From the NCBI GenBank assembly GCA_031283835.1, contig JAITBA010000187.1, positions 1-6,826 of the forward strand: DNA of 6,826 nucleotides, in the 5' to 3' direction. The stretch's first letter is position 1. Every line of letters starts with the position of its first letter. A model generated the notes under the pieces. That model did no database searches. It saw only the letters and a list, made by a program, of their open reading frames with translations, and had not been told where the DNA came from. Origin of the DNA: Oscillospiraceae bacterium (lineage in GTDB: Bacteria; Bacillota; Clostridia; Oscillospirales; Acutalibacteraceae). A program made the translations under genes and the position numbers. Below are positions 1 to 6,341 of this stretch, piece by piece.

Positions 1-774
1 CCCATCAAAAACGACCCCGCACTGCTGCCCTTTGGCCTAAGAGACGCCTCAGAACAAAACGCGGATACCTTTCTGGCGCAAATTGAACGCGCCGGCGTGG
101 AATTTTTTGACCTGCGCCCGCGTCTGCGACAGTATTTAAAAAACAACTACGCCGCCGGGTTTTATCGTTCCGATTTGCACTGGACTTCGGACATTTGCCT
201 GTGGGCGGGGCGCGCCGTCGCAGAGCAGCTGCGGGTACGCTTCGGCTTTTTGCTGGACGAAACGCAGTTTTTGCGCGAAAGCTACACCGCCGCGCCCCTG
301 GCCAAACCAATGCTAGGCCCCCTGGGCAAAACCACCGGGCAAAGCTATTCCGGCACCGACGTGCTGCAGGTGCTCACGCCCCGCTTCGCCACCGATTTTG
401 ACGTCTATTTGCGCAACGGCAGGCATTTGGAGGGCACGATGGCGCAGGCGCTGCTCAACCGCGCGGGCATGGAAGCCCTGCGCCGCAGCGACCTCGAAAA
501 CGTCTACAACAACTATGTATACACCGTTGACCACCTAACCAACCGCCGCGCACCCAACCAAAAACGCCTGCTCTTTGTGTCAGAAAGCTTTGGTATCGGC
601 GTGTTCCCCTACATGGCACTCGCCGCCCGCGAGGTGCGCTACATCGACTGGCTGCGCAGCCTCAACACATCGCTGCCCGGGGCCGCCCGCGCCTTGCGGG
701 CCGACGCGGCGCTGTTTTTGCTGGAACCCTATGCGGTTTCGACAGGGGTAACATTTCACTTTGCCCAAGAGTAA
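1..774 (+). CDS. DHHW/AlgX-like SGNH-fold protein, C-terminal part (5' end outside window)
   Basis: The reading frame is open from base 1, so the gene begins upstream and 257 codons are visible; the GTG at 97 is only an internal valine. The fragment resembles the DHHW/AlgX-type SGNH hydrolase family, which works on O-acetylation of cell-surface polysaccharides, often beside an AlgI-type membrane acyltransferase. Evidence in the sequence is the YRSDLHWT stretch (fragment residues 55-62; Asp58 and His60 fit the AlgX Asp-x-His pair) and FVSESFG (193-199), where Ser196 fits the SGNH nucleophile, followed by a segment ending in YIDW like the usual 'eV..iD' strand. The block-I motif reads ESF where DSF is usual. 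The protein ends naturally with a short strand (ALFLLEPY) about 20 residues before the stop. No signal peptide can be judged because the N-terminus is missing. Family assignment is fairly secure; substrate is unknown. Confidence 0.72.
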   Translation, partial: PIKNDPALLPFGLRDASEQNADTFLAQIERAGVEFFDLRPRLRQYLKNNYAAGFYRSDLHWTSDICLWAGRAVAEQLRVRFGFLLDETQFLRESYTAAPLAKPMLGPLGKTTGQSYSGTDVLQVLTPRFATDFDVYLRNGRHLEGTMAQALLNRAGMEALRRSDLENVYNNYVYTVDHLTNRRAPNQKRLLFVSESFGIGVFPYMALAAREVRYIDWLRSLNTSLPGAARALRADAALFLLEPYAVSTGVTFHFAQE

Positions 775-863
775 AAGCCTGTATTCATAGCCCGGTTTTG
801 AGCAGATTTTTTGCCAAAACACTTGCCCCCAAGCACGATGGAAACACATGATTGAAACGGAAG

Positions 864-868
864 AGGAG
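864..868 (+). promoter_or_regulatory. Shine-Dalgarno AGGAG that sets the start of the HEFGH gene
   Basis: AGGAG lies 9 bases before the ATG at 878. The in-frame ATG at 848 has no comparable site in front of it, so 878 is the preferred start and the protein loses ten residues compared with the longest reading. Confidence 0.65.
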
Positions 869-877
869 CTGAAAAAG

Positions 878-1327
878 ATGCCTAACACACAAAACCGCAG
901 CCGCATTTTTTATCTTTTGCAATGGACCTGGGGGTTGAGCCAAAACCTCGTGGGCGGCATAGCTTACCTGGCGTTGCGGCGCAAATATCCCCACGAAACC
1001 TTCCACGGCGCAAGGGTGACCTACATCGAAGCCCCCAACTTTGGCGGGGTGAGCATTGGCATGTTCATCTTCATGAACCCCGCCCGGGGCGACGACTACA
1101 CCCACGACACCCGCATCCACGAGTTTGGGCACTGCGTGCAGTCCATTCTGCTCGGGCCCTTGTATTGGCTGGTGGTGGCGCTGCCCTCGGTGGTGTGGTG
1201 TAACCTCCCGCCGCTGGTGCGCTGGCGCAAATCCCACAAAATCAGCTATTACAAGCTCTATTGCGAAAGCTGGGCCAACGCGTGGGGGCAGGCGTGGACA
1301 GGAGAACGGCAGCGAGGGCACGAGTAA
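878..1327 (+). CDS. Small membrane protein with HEFGH zinc-peptidase motif, function unknown
   Basis: A 149-residue protein (159 if it starts at 848). A first hydrophobic stretch lies at about residues 10-33 and a second at about 92-112. Between them is a loop ending in the zincin motif HEFGH (81-85), and after the second stretch comes YCESWAN, where Glu130 is placed like the third zinc ligand of gluzincins such as M48 peptidases. HExxH followed by an ExxA motif about 45 residues later is what a membrane-embedded metallopeptidase would show, but the protein is much shorter than classical M48 enzymes and I do not recognise a named family. It begins 103 bases after the DHHW gene on the same strand with no obvious terminator between them, so co-transcription is possible. 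Proteolytic activity is inference from the motifs only. Confidence 0.7.
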   Translation: MPNTQNRSRIFYLLQWTWGLSQNLVGGIAYLALRRKYPHETFHGARVTYIEAPNFGGVSIGMFIFMNPARGDDYTHDTRIHEFGHCVQSILLGPLYWLVVALPSVVWCNLPPLVRWRKSHKISYYKLYCESWANAWGQAWTGERQRGHE

Positions 1328-1443
1328 GGCGCCGCGCAAAACCGCAGGCATTTTTGGAGCGAGGATGATGCGGAAAGGCAAAATTTCTCCGACGCTTTTC
1401 AACTGCATCGGCTATATGCACCAATGTCTCAATCACAAATTCC

Positions 1444-1472
1444 TTGACATTCCGCAAAAAGTGTGCTATAAT
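1444..1472 (+). promoter_or_regulatory. Consensus sigma-A type promoter of the symporter unit
   Basis: A perfect -35 TTGACA (1444-1449) and perfect -10 TATAAT (1467-1472) are separated by 17 bases, with an extended -10 TGC (1464-1466). It lies about 60 bases upstream of the symporter start, so a leader of roughly 50 bases is expected. The rest of the 206-base gap between the HEFGH gene and the symporter (1328-1533) shows no clear terminator or RNA structure. Confidence 0.9.
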
Positions 1473-1533
1473 ATAGACATACGCTTCAACGCTTTCAATC
1501 GTTAAAGCGAGTTTGTGATGGAGGTGCGATTTT

Positions 1534-3033
1534 ATGTTGGCAACATGGGTGACCATTGGCGTTTATGTGGTGGTGCTGGTGACCATCGGCATTATAAGCG
1601 GCCGCGGCAGCAAAAGCATTGCGGATTTGACCGTGGGTGGGCGGCAGGCGGGTGCCTGGCTTTCGGCTCTCAGCTATGGCACAGCTTATTTTTCGGCCGT
1701 GATGTTCGTGGGCTACGCGGGCAGCTCGGGCGCGGGTTTTGGGCTTTGGGGCATTTTGGCGGGGCTTGGCAATGTGGTGTTCGGCTCGTTGCTGGCGTGG
1801 CTGCTGCTGGCGCGGCGCACCCGGCAAATGGCGGCGGAGCTGGATATCCATACCATGCCGGAATTCCTGGAAAAAAAATTCAACAGCCGCGCCATGAAGT
1901 TCTTCGCGTGTTTGGTGATTTTTATTTTTCTCATCCCCTACTCCGCCTCGGTATATCGCGGCCTGGGCAGCATTGCGCATGTGCTGCTAGGCATCAACGA
2001 TACCATTTTTATGGTGATTATTGCCGCGCTGGCCGCGTTGCTGCTGCTTTTTGGCGGATATTTGGTGCAGGCGCGGGCCGATTTTTTGCAGGGAATCATT
2101 ATGATGGCAGGCATTGTGCTGTTGATTTTTTTTGTGGTGCGCAGCCAGGCCGTGGGCGGCCTTGCCGGCATCGCCGCCTATGCCAAAAGCGCTGTTGGCC
2201 TGCCCAAGCTCGACGGCACACAGTGGTGGGCGCTGCTGTCGCTGGTGCTCATGACCAGCTTTGGCACCTGGGGTCTGCCGCACATGATCCAAAAATATTT
2301 TGGCATTAAAAACAACGCGCAGGCCAGGCGCGGCATCTGGATTTCCACATTCTTCGCGCTGCTGGTGGCGGGCGGCGGCTATTTCATCGGCTCCCTGTGC
2401 CGCTTGTTTTTCACCGATGGCTTCGCGGGGCTCCAAGCCGATTATGGCAGCGGCTTCAAAGATTACATTGTGCCCTCCATGCTCAAGCTTGCCAACATTC
2501 CCGCCGTGCTCATGGGCGTGGTGCTGGTGCTGCTGCTGGCCGCGTCGGTTTCCACCCTGTGTTCTGTCACTCTTACCGCGTGCAGCACCCTAGTAAAGGA
2601 CTTTATTGGCACGCTCAAGCCCAATATCCCCGAAAAGAAACTAGGCTATGGCATCAAAATTCTCTGTTTGCTCTTCGTTGGCGTTTCCTACCTTGTGGCC
2701 AACAGCAAAACCCCCATTGTCGAGCTGATGAGCTACTCCTGGGGTATCATTTCCGGCTCCTTCATGGCACCCTATGTCCTGTCGCTCTACTTCAAGCGCA
2801 CCAACAAAATCGGTGCTTGGGGCGGCATATGCGTGGGCTTTGCCGTGGCGCTGCCCCCTGCCGTGGGCAAAATCATCTCTCTGTTCCAGCCGGCCGGCGC
2901 GCAGACCCTGGCCAACACCTTGGCGGGCAAAGGCCCGCAATACGCCGTTGCCGCCATGGCGCTTTCGCTGCTTGTGTGTTTCATCCTCAGCGCCGTCACG
3001 GGCAAAAAACAGGCGCAGAATGTTGCGGCTTAA
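1534..3033 (+). CDS. Sodium:solute symporter (SSS family)
   Basis: A 499-residue, highly hydrophobic protein, the usual length for the SSS (PutP/PanF/SGLT) family, which couples inward Na+ movement to uptake of sugars, amino acids, vitamins or organic acids. Landmarks are an outward N-terminus with the first helix at 3-22, the conserved second helix (SALSYGTAYFSAVMFVGYAG, 44-63), the cytoplasmic TMPEFLEKKF (107-116) and, in a later helix, ASVSTLCSVTLTACSTLVKD (337-356), whose Ser340-Thr341 corresponds to the Ser-Thr pair that binds sodium in PutP. By eye, the position of the PutP sodium-site aspartate in helix 2 is a tyrosine, so proline is not an obvious substrate. The start is fixed by GGAGG (1520-1524), 9 bases before the ATG. 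The isomerase/epimerase gene follows after 52 bases, which points to a sugar, polyol or related carbon source as cargo; this is inference. Confidence 0.92.
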   Translation: MLATWVTIGVYVVVLVTIGIISGRGSKSIADLTVGGRQAGAWLSALSYGTAYFSAVMFVGYAGSSGAGFGLWGILAGLGNVVFGSLLAWLLLARRTRQMAAELDIHTMPEFLEKKFNSRAMKFFACLVIFIFLIPYSASVYRGLGSIAHVLLGINDTIFMVIIAALAALLLLFGGYLVQARADFLQGIIMMAGIVLLIFFVVRSQAVGGLAGIAAYAKSAVGLPKLDGTQWWALLSLVLMTSFGTWGLPHMIQKYFGIKNNAQARRGIWISTFFALLVAGGGYFIGSLCRLFFTDGFAGLQADYGSGFKDYIVPSMLKLANIPAVLMGVVLVLLLAASVSTLCSVTLTACSTLVKDFIGTLKPNIPEKKLGYGIKILCLLFVGVSYLVANSKTPIVELMSYSWGIISGSFMAPYVLSLYFKRTNKIGAWGGICVGFAVALPPAVGKIISLFQPAGAQTLANTLAGKGPQYAVAAMALSLLVCFILSAVTGKKQAQNVAA

Positions 3034-3085
3034 TATTTGCTTTTGTTTGCGCTTGCGTTAGAATTTTTTGCTTGGAGGTTCCCTC

Positions 3086-3844
3086 ATGCCCATTTCTGTT
3101 GGTGCGCAACTGTATTCGCTGCGCGATTGTTTGCAAACCCCTGCCGGCATCGAAGCGACTCTTGTGCGAGTAGCGCAGGCCGGCTGCAAAATCCTCCAGT
3201 GCTCCGGGTTTTCGTTTGACGCCGTGTGGCTCAAGGCGTTGTGTGACCAGCTTGGCTTGCAGGTGAAGTTAACCCACACCCCTGCAGAGCGCATTCTGCA
3301 CGACACGCAAAACGTGATCTTTGAGCACAAAACCCTCGATTGCCCCTATGTGGGCCTCGGCTACTGGGATTTTTGCTGCGCGGACGACGTGCACGCATTC
3401 CTCAAAACATTCGCCCCGGCCATGCAGGCGCTGCACAGCGCGGGCCTAAAGCTGCAATACCACAATCACAGCCACGAATTTGCGCGCTGTGGCGAAGGCA
3501 CGCTGTTCGGCCTGCTGGCAGACAAAAGCGACCCGGCACTGCTGGGCTTCACGCTCGATGTCTATTGGGCGCAGCACGGCGGCATGGATGTGTGCGCGCT
3601 CATCCGCCGCCTAAAAGGGCGCATCGACGTGTGTCACTACAAAGACATGGCCATTGTGCAAAAGCAGCAGCGCTTCGCGGCCGTTGGCAAAGGCAACCTG
3701 CCCTGGCCCGCCATCATCGAGGCATTCGAATCCGCGGGTGCGCGCTACGCTTTTGTGGAACAGGACGACTGCTATGGCGCCGACCCTGTGGATGAACTGA
3801 CGGATAGCTTGCGTTATTTGCGGGAAATCTCGCCCAGCCGCTAA
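3086..3844 (+). CDS. Sugar phosphate isomerase/epimerase (AP-endonuclease-2-like TIM barrel)
   Basis: A 252-residue protein with the pattern of the xylose-isomerase-like TIM barrel family (IolE, tagatose 3-epimerase and relatives). It begins with VGAQLYSLRD (5-14), then has YHNHSHEF (125-132), FTLDVYW (155-161), CHYKD (183-187), VGKGNLPWPAII (200-211) and FVEQD (223-227). Glu131, Asp158, His184 and Glu225 are well placed as divalent-metal ligands. The ATG at 3086 has GGAGG (3074-3078) 7 bases upstream; the TTG at 3068 in the same frame lies before that site and is not preferred. The gene follows the sodium symporter by 52 bases and shares its promoter, so it probably acts in the cytoplasm on the imported compound. 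The reaction (isomerisation, epimerisation or dehydration) cannot be told from the sequence alone. Confidence 0.88.
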   Translation: MPISVGAQLYSLRDCLQTPAGIEATLVRVAQAGCKILQCSGFSFDAVWLKALCDQLGLQVKLTHTPAERILHDTQNVIFEHKTLDCPYVGLGYWDFCCADDVHAFLKTFAPAMQALHSAGLKLQYHNHSHEFARCGEGTLFGLLADKSDPALLGFTLDVYWAQHGGMDVCALIRRLKGRIDVCHYKDMAIVQKQQRFAAVGKGNLPWPAIIEAFESAGARYAFVEQDDCYGADPVDELTDSLRYLREISPSR

Positions 3845-3873
3845 AACTTTTTGTCTTTTGCCACAAAAAAAGA

Positions 3874-3902
3874 TTGAATTCTTAAAAAAACTGTGCTATA
3901 AT
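3874..3902 (+). promoter_or_regulatory. Strong promoter of the two-micropeptide unit
   Basis: A -35 TTGAAT (3874-3879), 17-base spacer and perfect -10 TATAAT (3897-3902) with extended TGC (3894-3896). The ten bases TGTGCTATAA around the -10 are identical to those in the symporter promoter. It lies only 30 bases after the isomerase stop, so the micropeptides can be transcribed independently of the upstream unit. Confidence 0.85.
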
Positions 3903-3945
3903 AAAAAAACAGAAAGTAGTTCTGGCAGGAAGGAGGGGCTTTGTA

Positions 3946-4041
3946 ATGACTTTGATTGCATTGGCTTATGGCGTGATTGTTGGGTTCGCCGGTTTTTGGG
4001 CCGACATCCAGGCGCTCTTTTCGCAATGGTTCGGCGCTTAG
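3946..4041 (+). CDS. Micropeptide 1, 31 aa, hydrophobic
   Basis: A short ORF starting at ATG 3946 and ending at TAG 4039-4041. It is preceded by AAGGAGGGG (3930-3938), about 9 bases from the start, a very strong ribosome site. The peptide starts MTLIALAYGVIVGF, enough for one membrane helix, and continues with FWADIQALFSQWFGA, which is rich in aromatic residues and could form an amphipathic surface helix. It has one acidic and no basic residue. No known family is recognised. Possible roles include a membrane-protein subunit or modulator, a membrane-active peptide, or a regulatory leader peptide; the sequence does not decide. The second micropeptide follows after 42 bases in the same short transcript. 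Confidence 0.62.
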   Translation: MTLIALAYGVIVGFAGFWADIQALFSQWFGA

Positions 4042-4083
4042 TGCACAGCGCGGAACGCACAATTGAACAAGGAGGGAAACTGT

Positions 4084-4170
4084 ATGCTGAATTTGTTGGT
4101 GGGCGATTGGGGGCTCTTTTTGAGCTTTTTCATGCTCCTGTTCGGCGGGCTGATTTATGGCAAGTGGTAG
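4084..4170 (+). CDS. Micropeptide 2, 28 aa, single membrane helix
   Basis: A short ORF from ATG 4084 to TAG 4168-4170, with AAGGAGG (4069-4075) 8 bases before the start. After MLNLLVGDWG comes an almost unbroken hydrophobic run (LFLSFFMLLFGGLIYG, residues 11-26), ending in the polar pair Lys-Trp. This fits a single-pass micro-membrane protein with the charged C-terminus at the membrane surface. It is co-encoded with micropeptide 1 between a strong promoter and a terminator. I recognise no family; it does not look like KdpF or CydX, although it is of similar size. Two separate full-strength ribosome sites argue that both peptides are made and in similar amounts. Confidence 0.62.
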   Translation: MLNLLVGDWGLFLSFFMLLFGGLIYGKW

Positions 4171-4197
4171 GCACCACACTGCTTTTCAAGCGCTTTG

Positions 4198-4235
4198 CCG
4201 CCGGAATTGGAAGTCCGGCGGTTTTGTAATTTTTT
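4198..4235 (+). terminator. Intrinsic terminator of the micropeptide unit
   Basis: CCGCCGGA (4198-4205) pairs perfectly with TCCGGCGG (4214-4221) around an 8-base loop, and is followed by a T-rich run TTTTGTAATTTTTT (4222-4235). It ends 16 bases before the tadA start, so tadA is either expressed by read-through or from a promoter not visible here. Confidence 0.88.
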
Positions 4236-4251
4236 CACACAGGGGGGCTCC

Positions 4252-4719
4252 ATGACCAGCGAAGACGAAACCTACATGCGCCGCGCGCTGGAATTGGCCC
4301 GGCAGGCCGCTTTGGCGGACGAAACCCCCGTGGGCGCAGTTGTTGTGCACCTGCGCACCGGCCAAATTGTGGGCGAGGGCCGCAACCGCCGCGAAAACGG
4401 CAAAAACGCCCTCTACCATGCCGAAGTTGAGGCCATCGACAGCGCGTGCAAAGCCCTGGGCGGCTGGCGCCTGTGGGAGTGCGCGCTTTATGTGACGCTG
4501 GAACCCTGCCCCATGTGCGCGGGCGCGCTCATCAACGCACGCATCGCGCGGGTGGTTTTTGGCGCCGACGACCCCAAAGCGGGCTGCTGCGGCTCGGTAA
4601 CAGACCTGTTTGCGTTGCCCTTTAATCACCGCCCCCCTGTTGAGGGCGGCTGCCTCGCGGCGGAATGTACGAGCCTGCTGCGGGCATTTTTTGCCGCGTT
4701 ACGCAAAAAAAAATCCTGA
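4252..4719 (+). CDS. tadA: tRNA-specific adenosine deaminase TadA
   Basis: A 155-residue cytidine/deoxycytidylate-deaminase-fold protein. TadA converts adenosine 34 in the anticodon of tRNA-Arg(ACG) to inosine so that one tRNA reads several arginine codons. The zinc and catalytic signature is complete: HAE at 56-58 (His56 zinc ligand, Glu58 proton shuttle) and PCPMC at 85-89 (Cys86 and Cys89 ligands). TadA-typical features are ETPVGAVVV (24-32), VFGADDPKAGCCGS (102-115) and the C-terminal NHRPPVEGG...LLRAFFAALRKKK. Length is normal for the bacterial enzyme. The ATG at 4252 is preceded by an AGGGGGG ribosome site (4241-4247); the upstream in-frame TTG at 4195 would run through the terminator hairpin and is rejected. 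No promoter of its own is obvious between the terminator and the start. Confidence 0.95.
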   Translation: MTSEDETYMRRALELARQAALADETPVGAVVVHLRTGQIVGEGRNRRENGKNALYHAEVEAIDSACKALGGWRLWECALYVTLEPCPMCAGALINARIARVVFGADDPKAGCCGSVTDLFALPFNHRPPVEGGCLAAECTSLLRAFFAALRKKKS

Positions 4720-4784
4720 TATTGGGACTTTACCAGTTAAAAGCGTAAAACTTTTGCAAGAAAAGAAAAATATTGCCATACCGC

Positions 4785-4813
4785 TTGCATTCCGCCACAA
4801 GATGTTGTATAAT
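4785..4813 (+). promoter_or_regulatory. Promoter of the divIVA-like / SipW-like operon
   Basis: A -35 TTGCAT (4785-4790) and perfect -10 TATAAT (4808-4813) are 17 bases apart. It sits 52 bases before the divIVA-like start and 66 bases after the tadA stop. The octamer CATTCCGC at the -35/spacer junction (4788-4795) also occurs in the symporter promoter (1448-1455). The remaining A/T-rich bases between tadA and this promoter show no terminator. Confidence 0.8.
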
Positions 4814-4864
4814 ATAAATACTGTAAATTGATAAATTCTATCCAAAGAAAGGACAGTTCGCCAT

Positions 4865-5632
4865 ATGAGAGAAGACTATGTGCCGAACGAAAAATACCGC
4901 AACATGTTTGGCGTGGAGCGCAACGGTTACGGCATGGAACGGGTGGATCTGTACCTTGCGCAGTTGGAAGTTGCCTTCAAAAAAATCCGGGAGGACAACC
5001 GCAACCTCAAGCGTGAGCTGGCCGAGCAGTTGCAGAACGGACGCATGGGGCTTGATGGTCTGATGCAACAAGACGCCCAGGAACCGGCGCCCACGCAAAA
5101 CCCGGCGCTGGCTGCCCAGATAGAACAGCAAGAAAAATACATTGCGCACCTGCAGGCACAACTGGCCGAGCAGCAAGCCCAAAACCAGCGCCTGCTGGCC
5201 CAGTTGAGCGAGCAAGGCGATGGGCAGCAGCAAAACCAGCTGCATACCGAGGGGCTTGTGACGCAAATCAACGCGTTGCGTGCCGAGGCGGATATGCTGC
5301 GCCAGCAACTGCGCCGCCAAACCGCCGCAGGCATCGCGGGCACAGGGCCAATTTCCATCATGAGCGACGACATAGACAGCAAAAGCAAAGAGATCCTGAT
5401 TGGCAAAGTGCTGGTGGAGACCAGGGCGCAGGCGGAGGAAACCCTCCGCGCCGCCCAGCAAGAAGCCGAACAGTTGACCCGTGACGCGCGGCGTCAATCC
5501 GAGGCCCTGCGCGCCGAGCAAGATCACATCTATGCGCAGTTGCAGAGCGTATCGTATACCCTGCGCAACATCCTGCGCGGTTCTGTGCAGACAGAATACA
5601 AACAACGGAGTGATGAATTTGCCGCGTCATAA
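4865..5632 (+). CDS. DivIVA-like coiled-coil protein
   Basis: A 255-residue, Gln/Glu/Ala-rich protein. The N-terminal part around residues 14-55 (MFGVERNGYGMERVDLYLAQ and the following coil) matches the DivIVA/GpsB membrane-binding domain, which typically has an 'F.....GYd..eVd.fl' pattern and recognises curved membrane at poles and septa. A Pro/Gln linker (about 66-82) leads to a second coiled coil (about 82-152). A Gly-rich break at 155-163 precedes a third coil (about 183-250) with alanine/glutamate repeats typical of DivIVA C-termini. The start has the AAAGAAAGGA ribosome site (4844-4853), 11 bases upstream. The end overlaps the next gene by 20 bases, suggesting translational coupling. 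Assignment to the DivIVA superfamily is good; whether it is the cell's main DivIVA or a specialised paralogue tied to the downstream membrane proteins is open. Confidence 0.82.
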   Translation: MREDYVPNEKYRNMFGVERNGYGMERVDLYLAQLEVAFKKIREDNRNLKRELAEQLQNGRMGLDGLMQQDAQEPAPTQNPALAAQIEQQEKYIAHLQAQLAEQQAQNQRLLAQLSEQGDGQQQNQLHTEGLVTQINALRAEADMLRQQLRRQTAAGIAGTGPISIMSDDIDSKSKEILIGKVLVETRAQAEETLRAAQQEAEQLTRDARRQSEALRAEQDHIYAQLQSVSYTLRNILRGSVQTEYKQRSDEFAAS

Positions 5633-6335
5633 AAAAATACCCGCGGGGGCACCCCTGTCGCTTTCGCCCCAGGGGCAGGCCTTGGTCGACGAGCTAGATC
5701 AACTGGCCGGCGAGGTGCTGGACGAAGCCACAGACATATCCGACCCACTTCAAATAGAGCCGGGCTCCAAAAAAGCACGCAACATCCACATCACCGCCAA
5801 CGTGTTTTTGTGGACGGCCGTGGGGCTTTGCTTGTTGCTGACGTTGACCTTCGGGCTCAACCAGGCAGCCGACGGCGTTGGCAAGCTTCACTTTTTTGTG
5901 GAACCCACCGCTGCCATGGCTCCAAAAATTCCTCAGGGCTCTCTTTTGCTCACCTACCGCCCCGCCGCAAACAAAATCGAACCGGGCGAAATTGTCACTT
6001 ATTGGGCCGTGCCAAACAACCCCGATAGCCGCATCACCCGCATTGTGGAGGCGCACTGGAAGGAAAGCGGGCAAGATATGTATCGCACCAAGCGCGCCGC
6101 TTCGGCCAAGGCCGACAGCATTGAGTTCAACTACACCTCCATCCTCGGCGTAAAACTGGCCGTGCTGCCCTTTGCGGGCTATGCCATTTCGTTTGTGGCG
6201 GGCTATGCGCCAGGCCTAACCGCCATTGCCGCGGCATTGTGTCTGGCGGCGGTGCTGCTGCGCAAGTGGCTTCTCCAAACCGGCGCAATACAGCTAAAAA
6301 AACGCAAAGGCACAAAAAAAGCAAAGAAGGCATAA
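5613..6335 (+). CDS. SipW-type signal peptidase I fold protein lacking catalytic residues (putative pseudoprotease)
   Basis: A 240-residue membrane protein. An acidic cytoplasmic head (1-57) leads to a transmembrane helix (about 62-81). A peptidase-S26 SipW/ER-type domain follows (about 92-195), then a hydrophobic C-terminal segment (about 184-216) and a lysine-rich tail. The fold is shown by MAPKIPQGSLLLTYRP (102-117), IEPGEIVTYWAVP (122-134), ITRIVEAH (141-148), YRTKRA (157-162) and LPFAGYAISF (185-194), in family order. The residues expected for catalysis are changed: the nucleophile motif SGSM(E/D)P reads TAAMAP (99-104, Ala101 for Ser), the THR(I/V) base motif reads ITRI (Thr142 for His), and TKGD reads TKRA (Ala162 for Asp). 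An active signal peptidase is therefore unlikely. ATG 5613 lies inside the divIVA-like 3' end; its GGAG is only 2 bases away, so coupled re-initiation is likely. GTG 5610 is an alternative start. Confidence 0.8.
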   Translation: MNLPRHKKIPAGAPLSLSPQGQALVDELDQLAGEVLDEATDISDPLQIEPGSKKARNIHITANVFLWTAVGLCLLLTLTFGLNQAADGVGKLHFFVEPTAAMAPKIPQGSLLLTYRPAANKIEPGEIVTYWAVPNNPDSRITRIVEAHWKESGQDMYRTKRAASAKADSIEFNYTSILGVKLAVLPFAGYAISFVAGYAPGLTAIAAALCLAAVLLRKWLLQTGAIQLKKRKGTKKAKKA

Positions 6336-6341
6336 CTAAAG

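Noticed and set aside
785..1408. Antisense open frame of 207 codons over the HEFGH gene
   Set aside because: The + strand gene has a ribosome site, membrane segments and a motif; the antisense frame has no such support and spans an intergenic region.
1365..1505. A possible 46-codon ORF starting ATG ATG in the gap before the symporter
   Set aside because: It reads straight through the consensus promoter (1444-1472), has a poorly spaced ribosome site and no recognisable composition.
3845..3873. A/T-rich inverted repeat after the isomerase (TTTTTGT...ACAAAAA)
   Set aside because: With almost no G-C pairs and no T run placed correctly after it, it is not convincing as an intrinsic terminator.
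4195..4251. Extension of TadA to an in-frame TTG at 4195
   Set aside because: The extension would translate the terminator hairpin and adds residues not expected at the TadA N-terminus; ATG 4252 has its own ribosome site.
4687..4710. Inverted repeat TTTTTTGC / GCAAAAAA at the 3' end of tadA
   Set aside because: It has only two G-C pairs and lies inside the conserved basic C-terminus of TadA; it is better explained by Phe and Lys codons than by a terminator.
4838..5605. Long open frame on the - strand opposite the divIVA-like gene (255 codons)
   Set aside because: It mirrors a GC-rich, Gln/Ala-rich coding gene with a clear promoter, ribosome site and domain match on the + strand; the antisense product is a Leu/Gly/Gln-rich shadow without family features.
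5481..5612. N-terminal extension of the SipW-like protein into the divIVA-like gene
   Set aside because: The extra 44 residues are an out-of-frame shadow of the DivIVA coiled coil; the start at 5613 (or GTG 5610) gives a sensible cytoplasmic head before the first helix.
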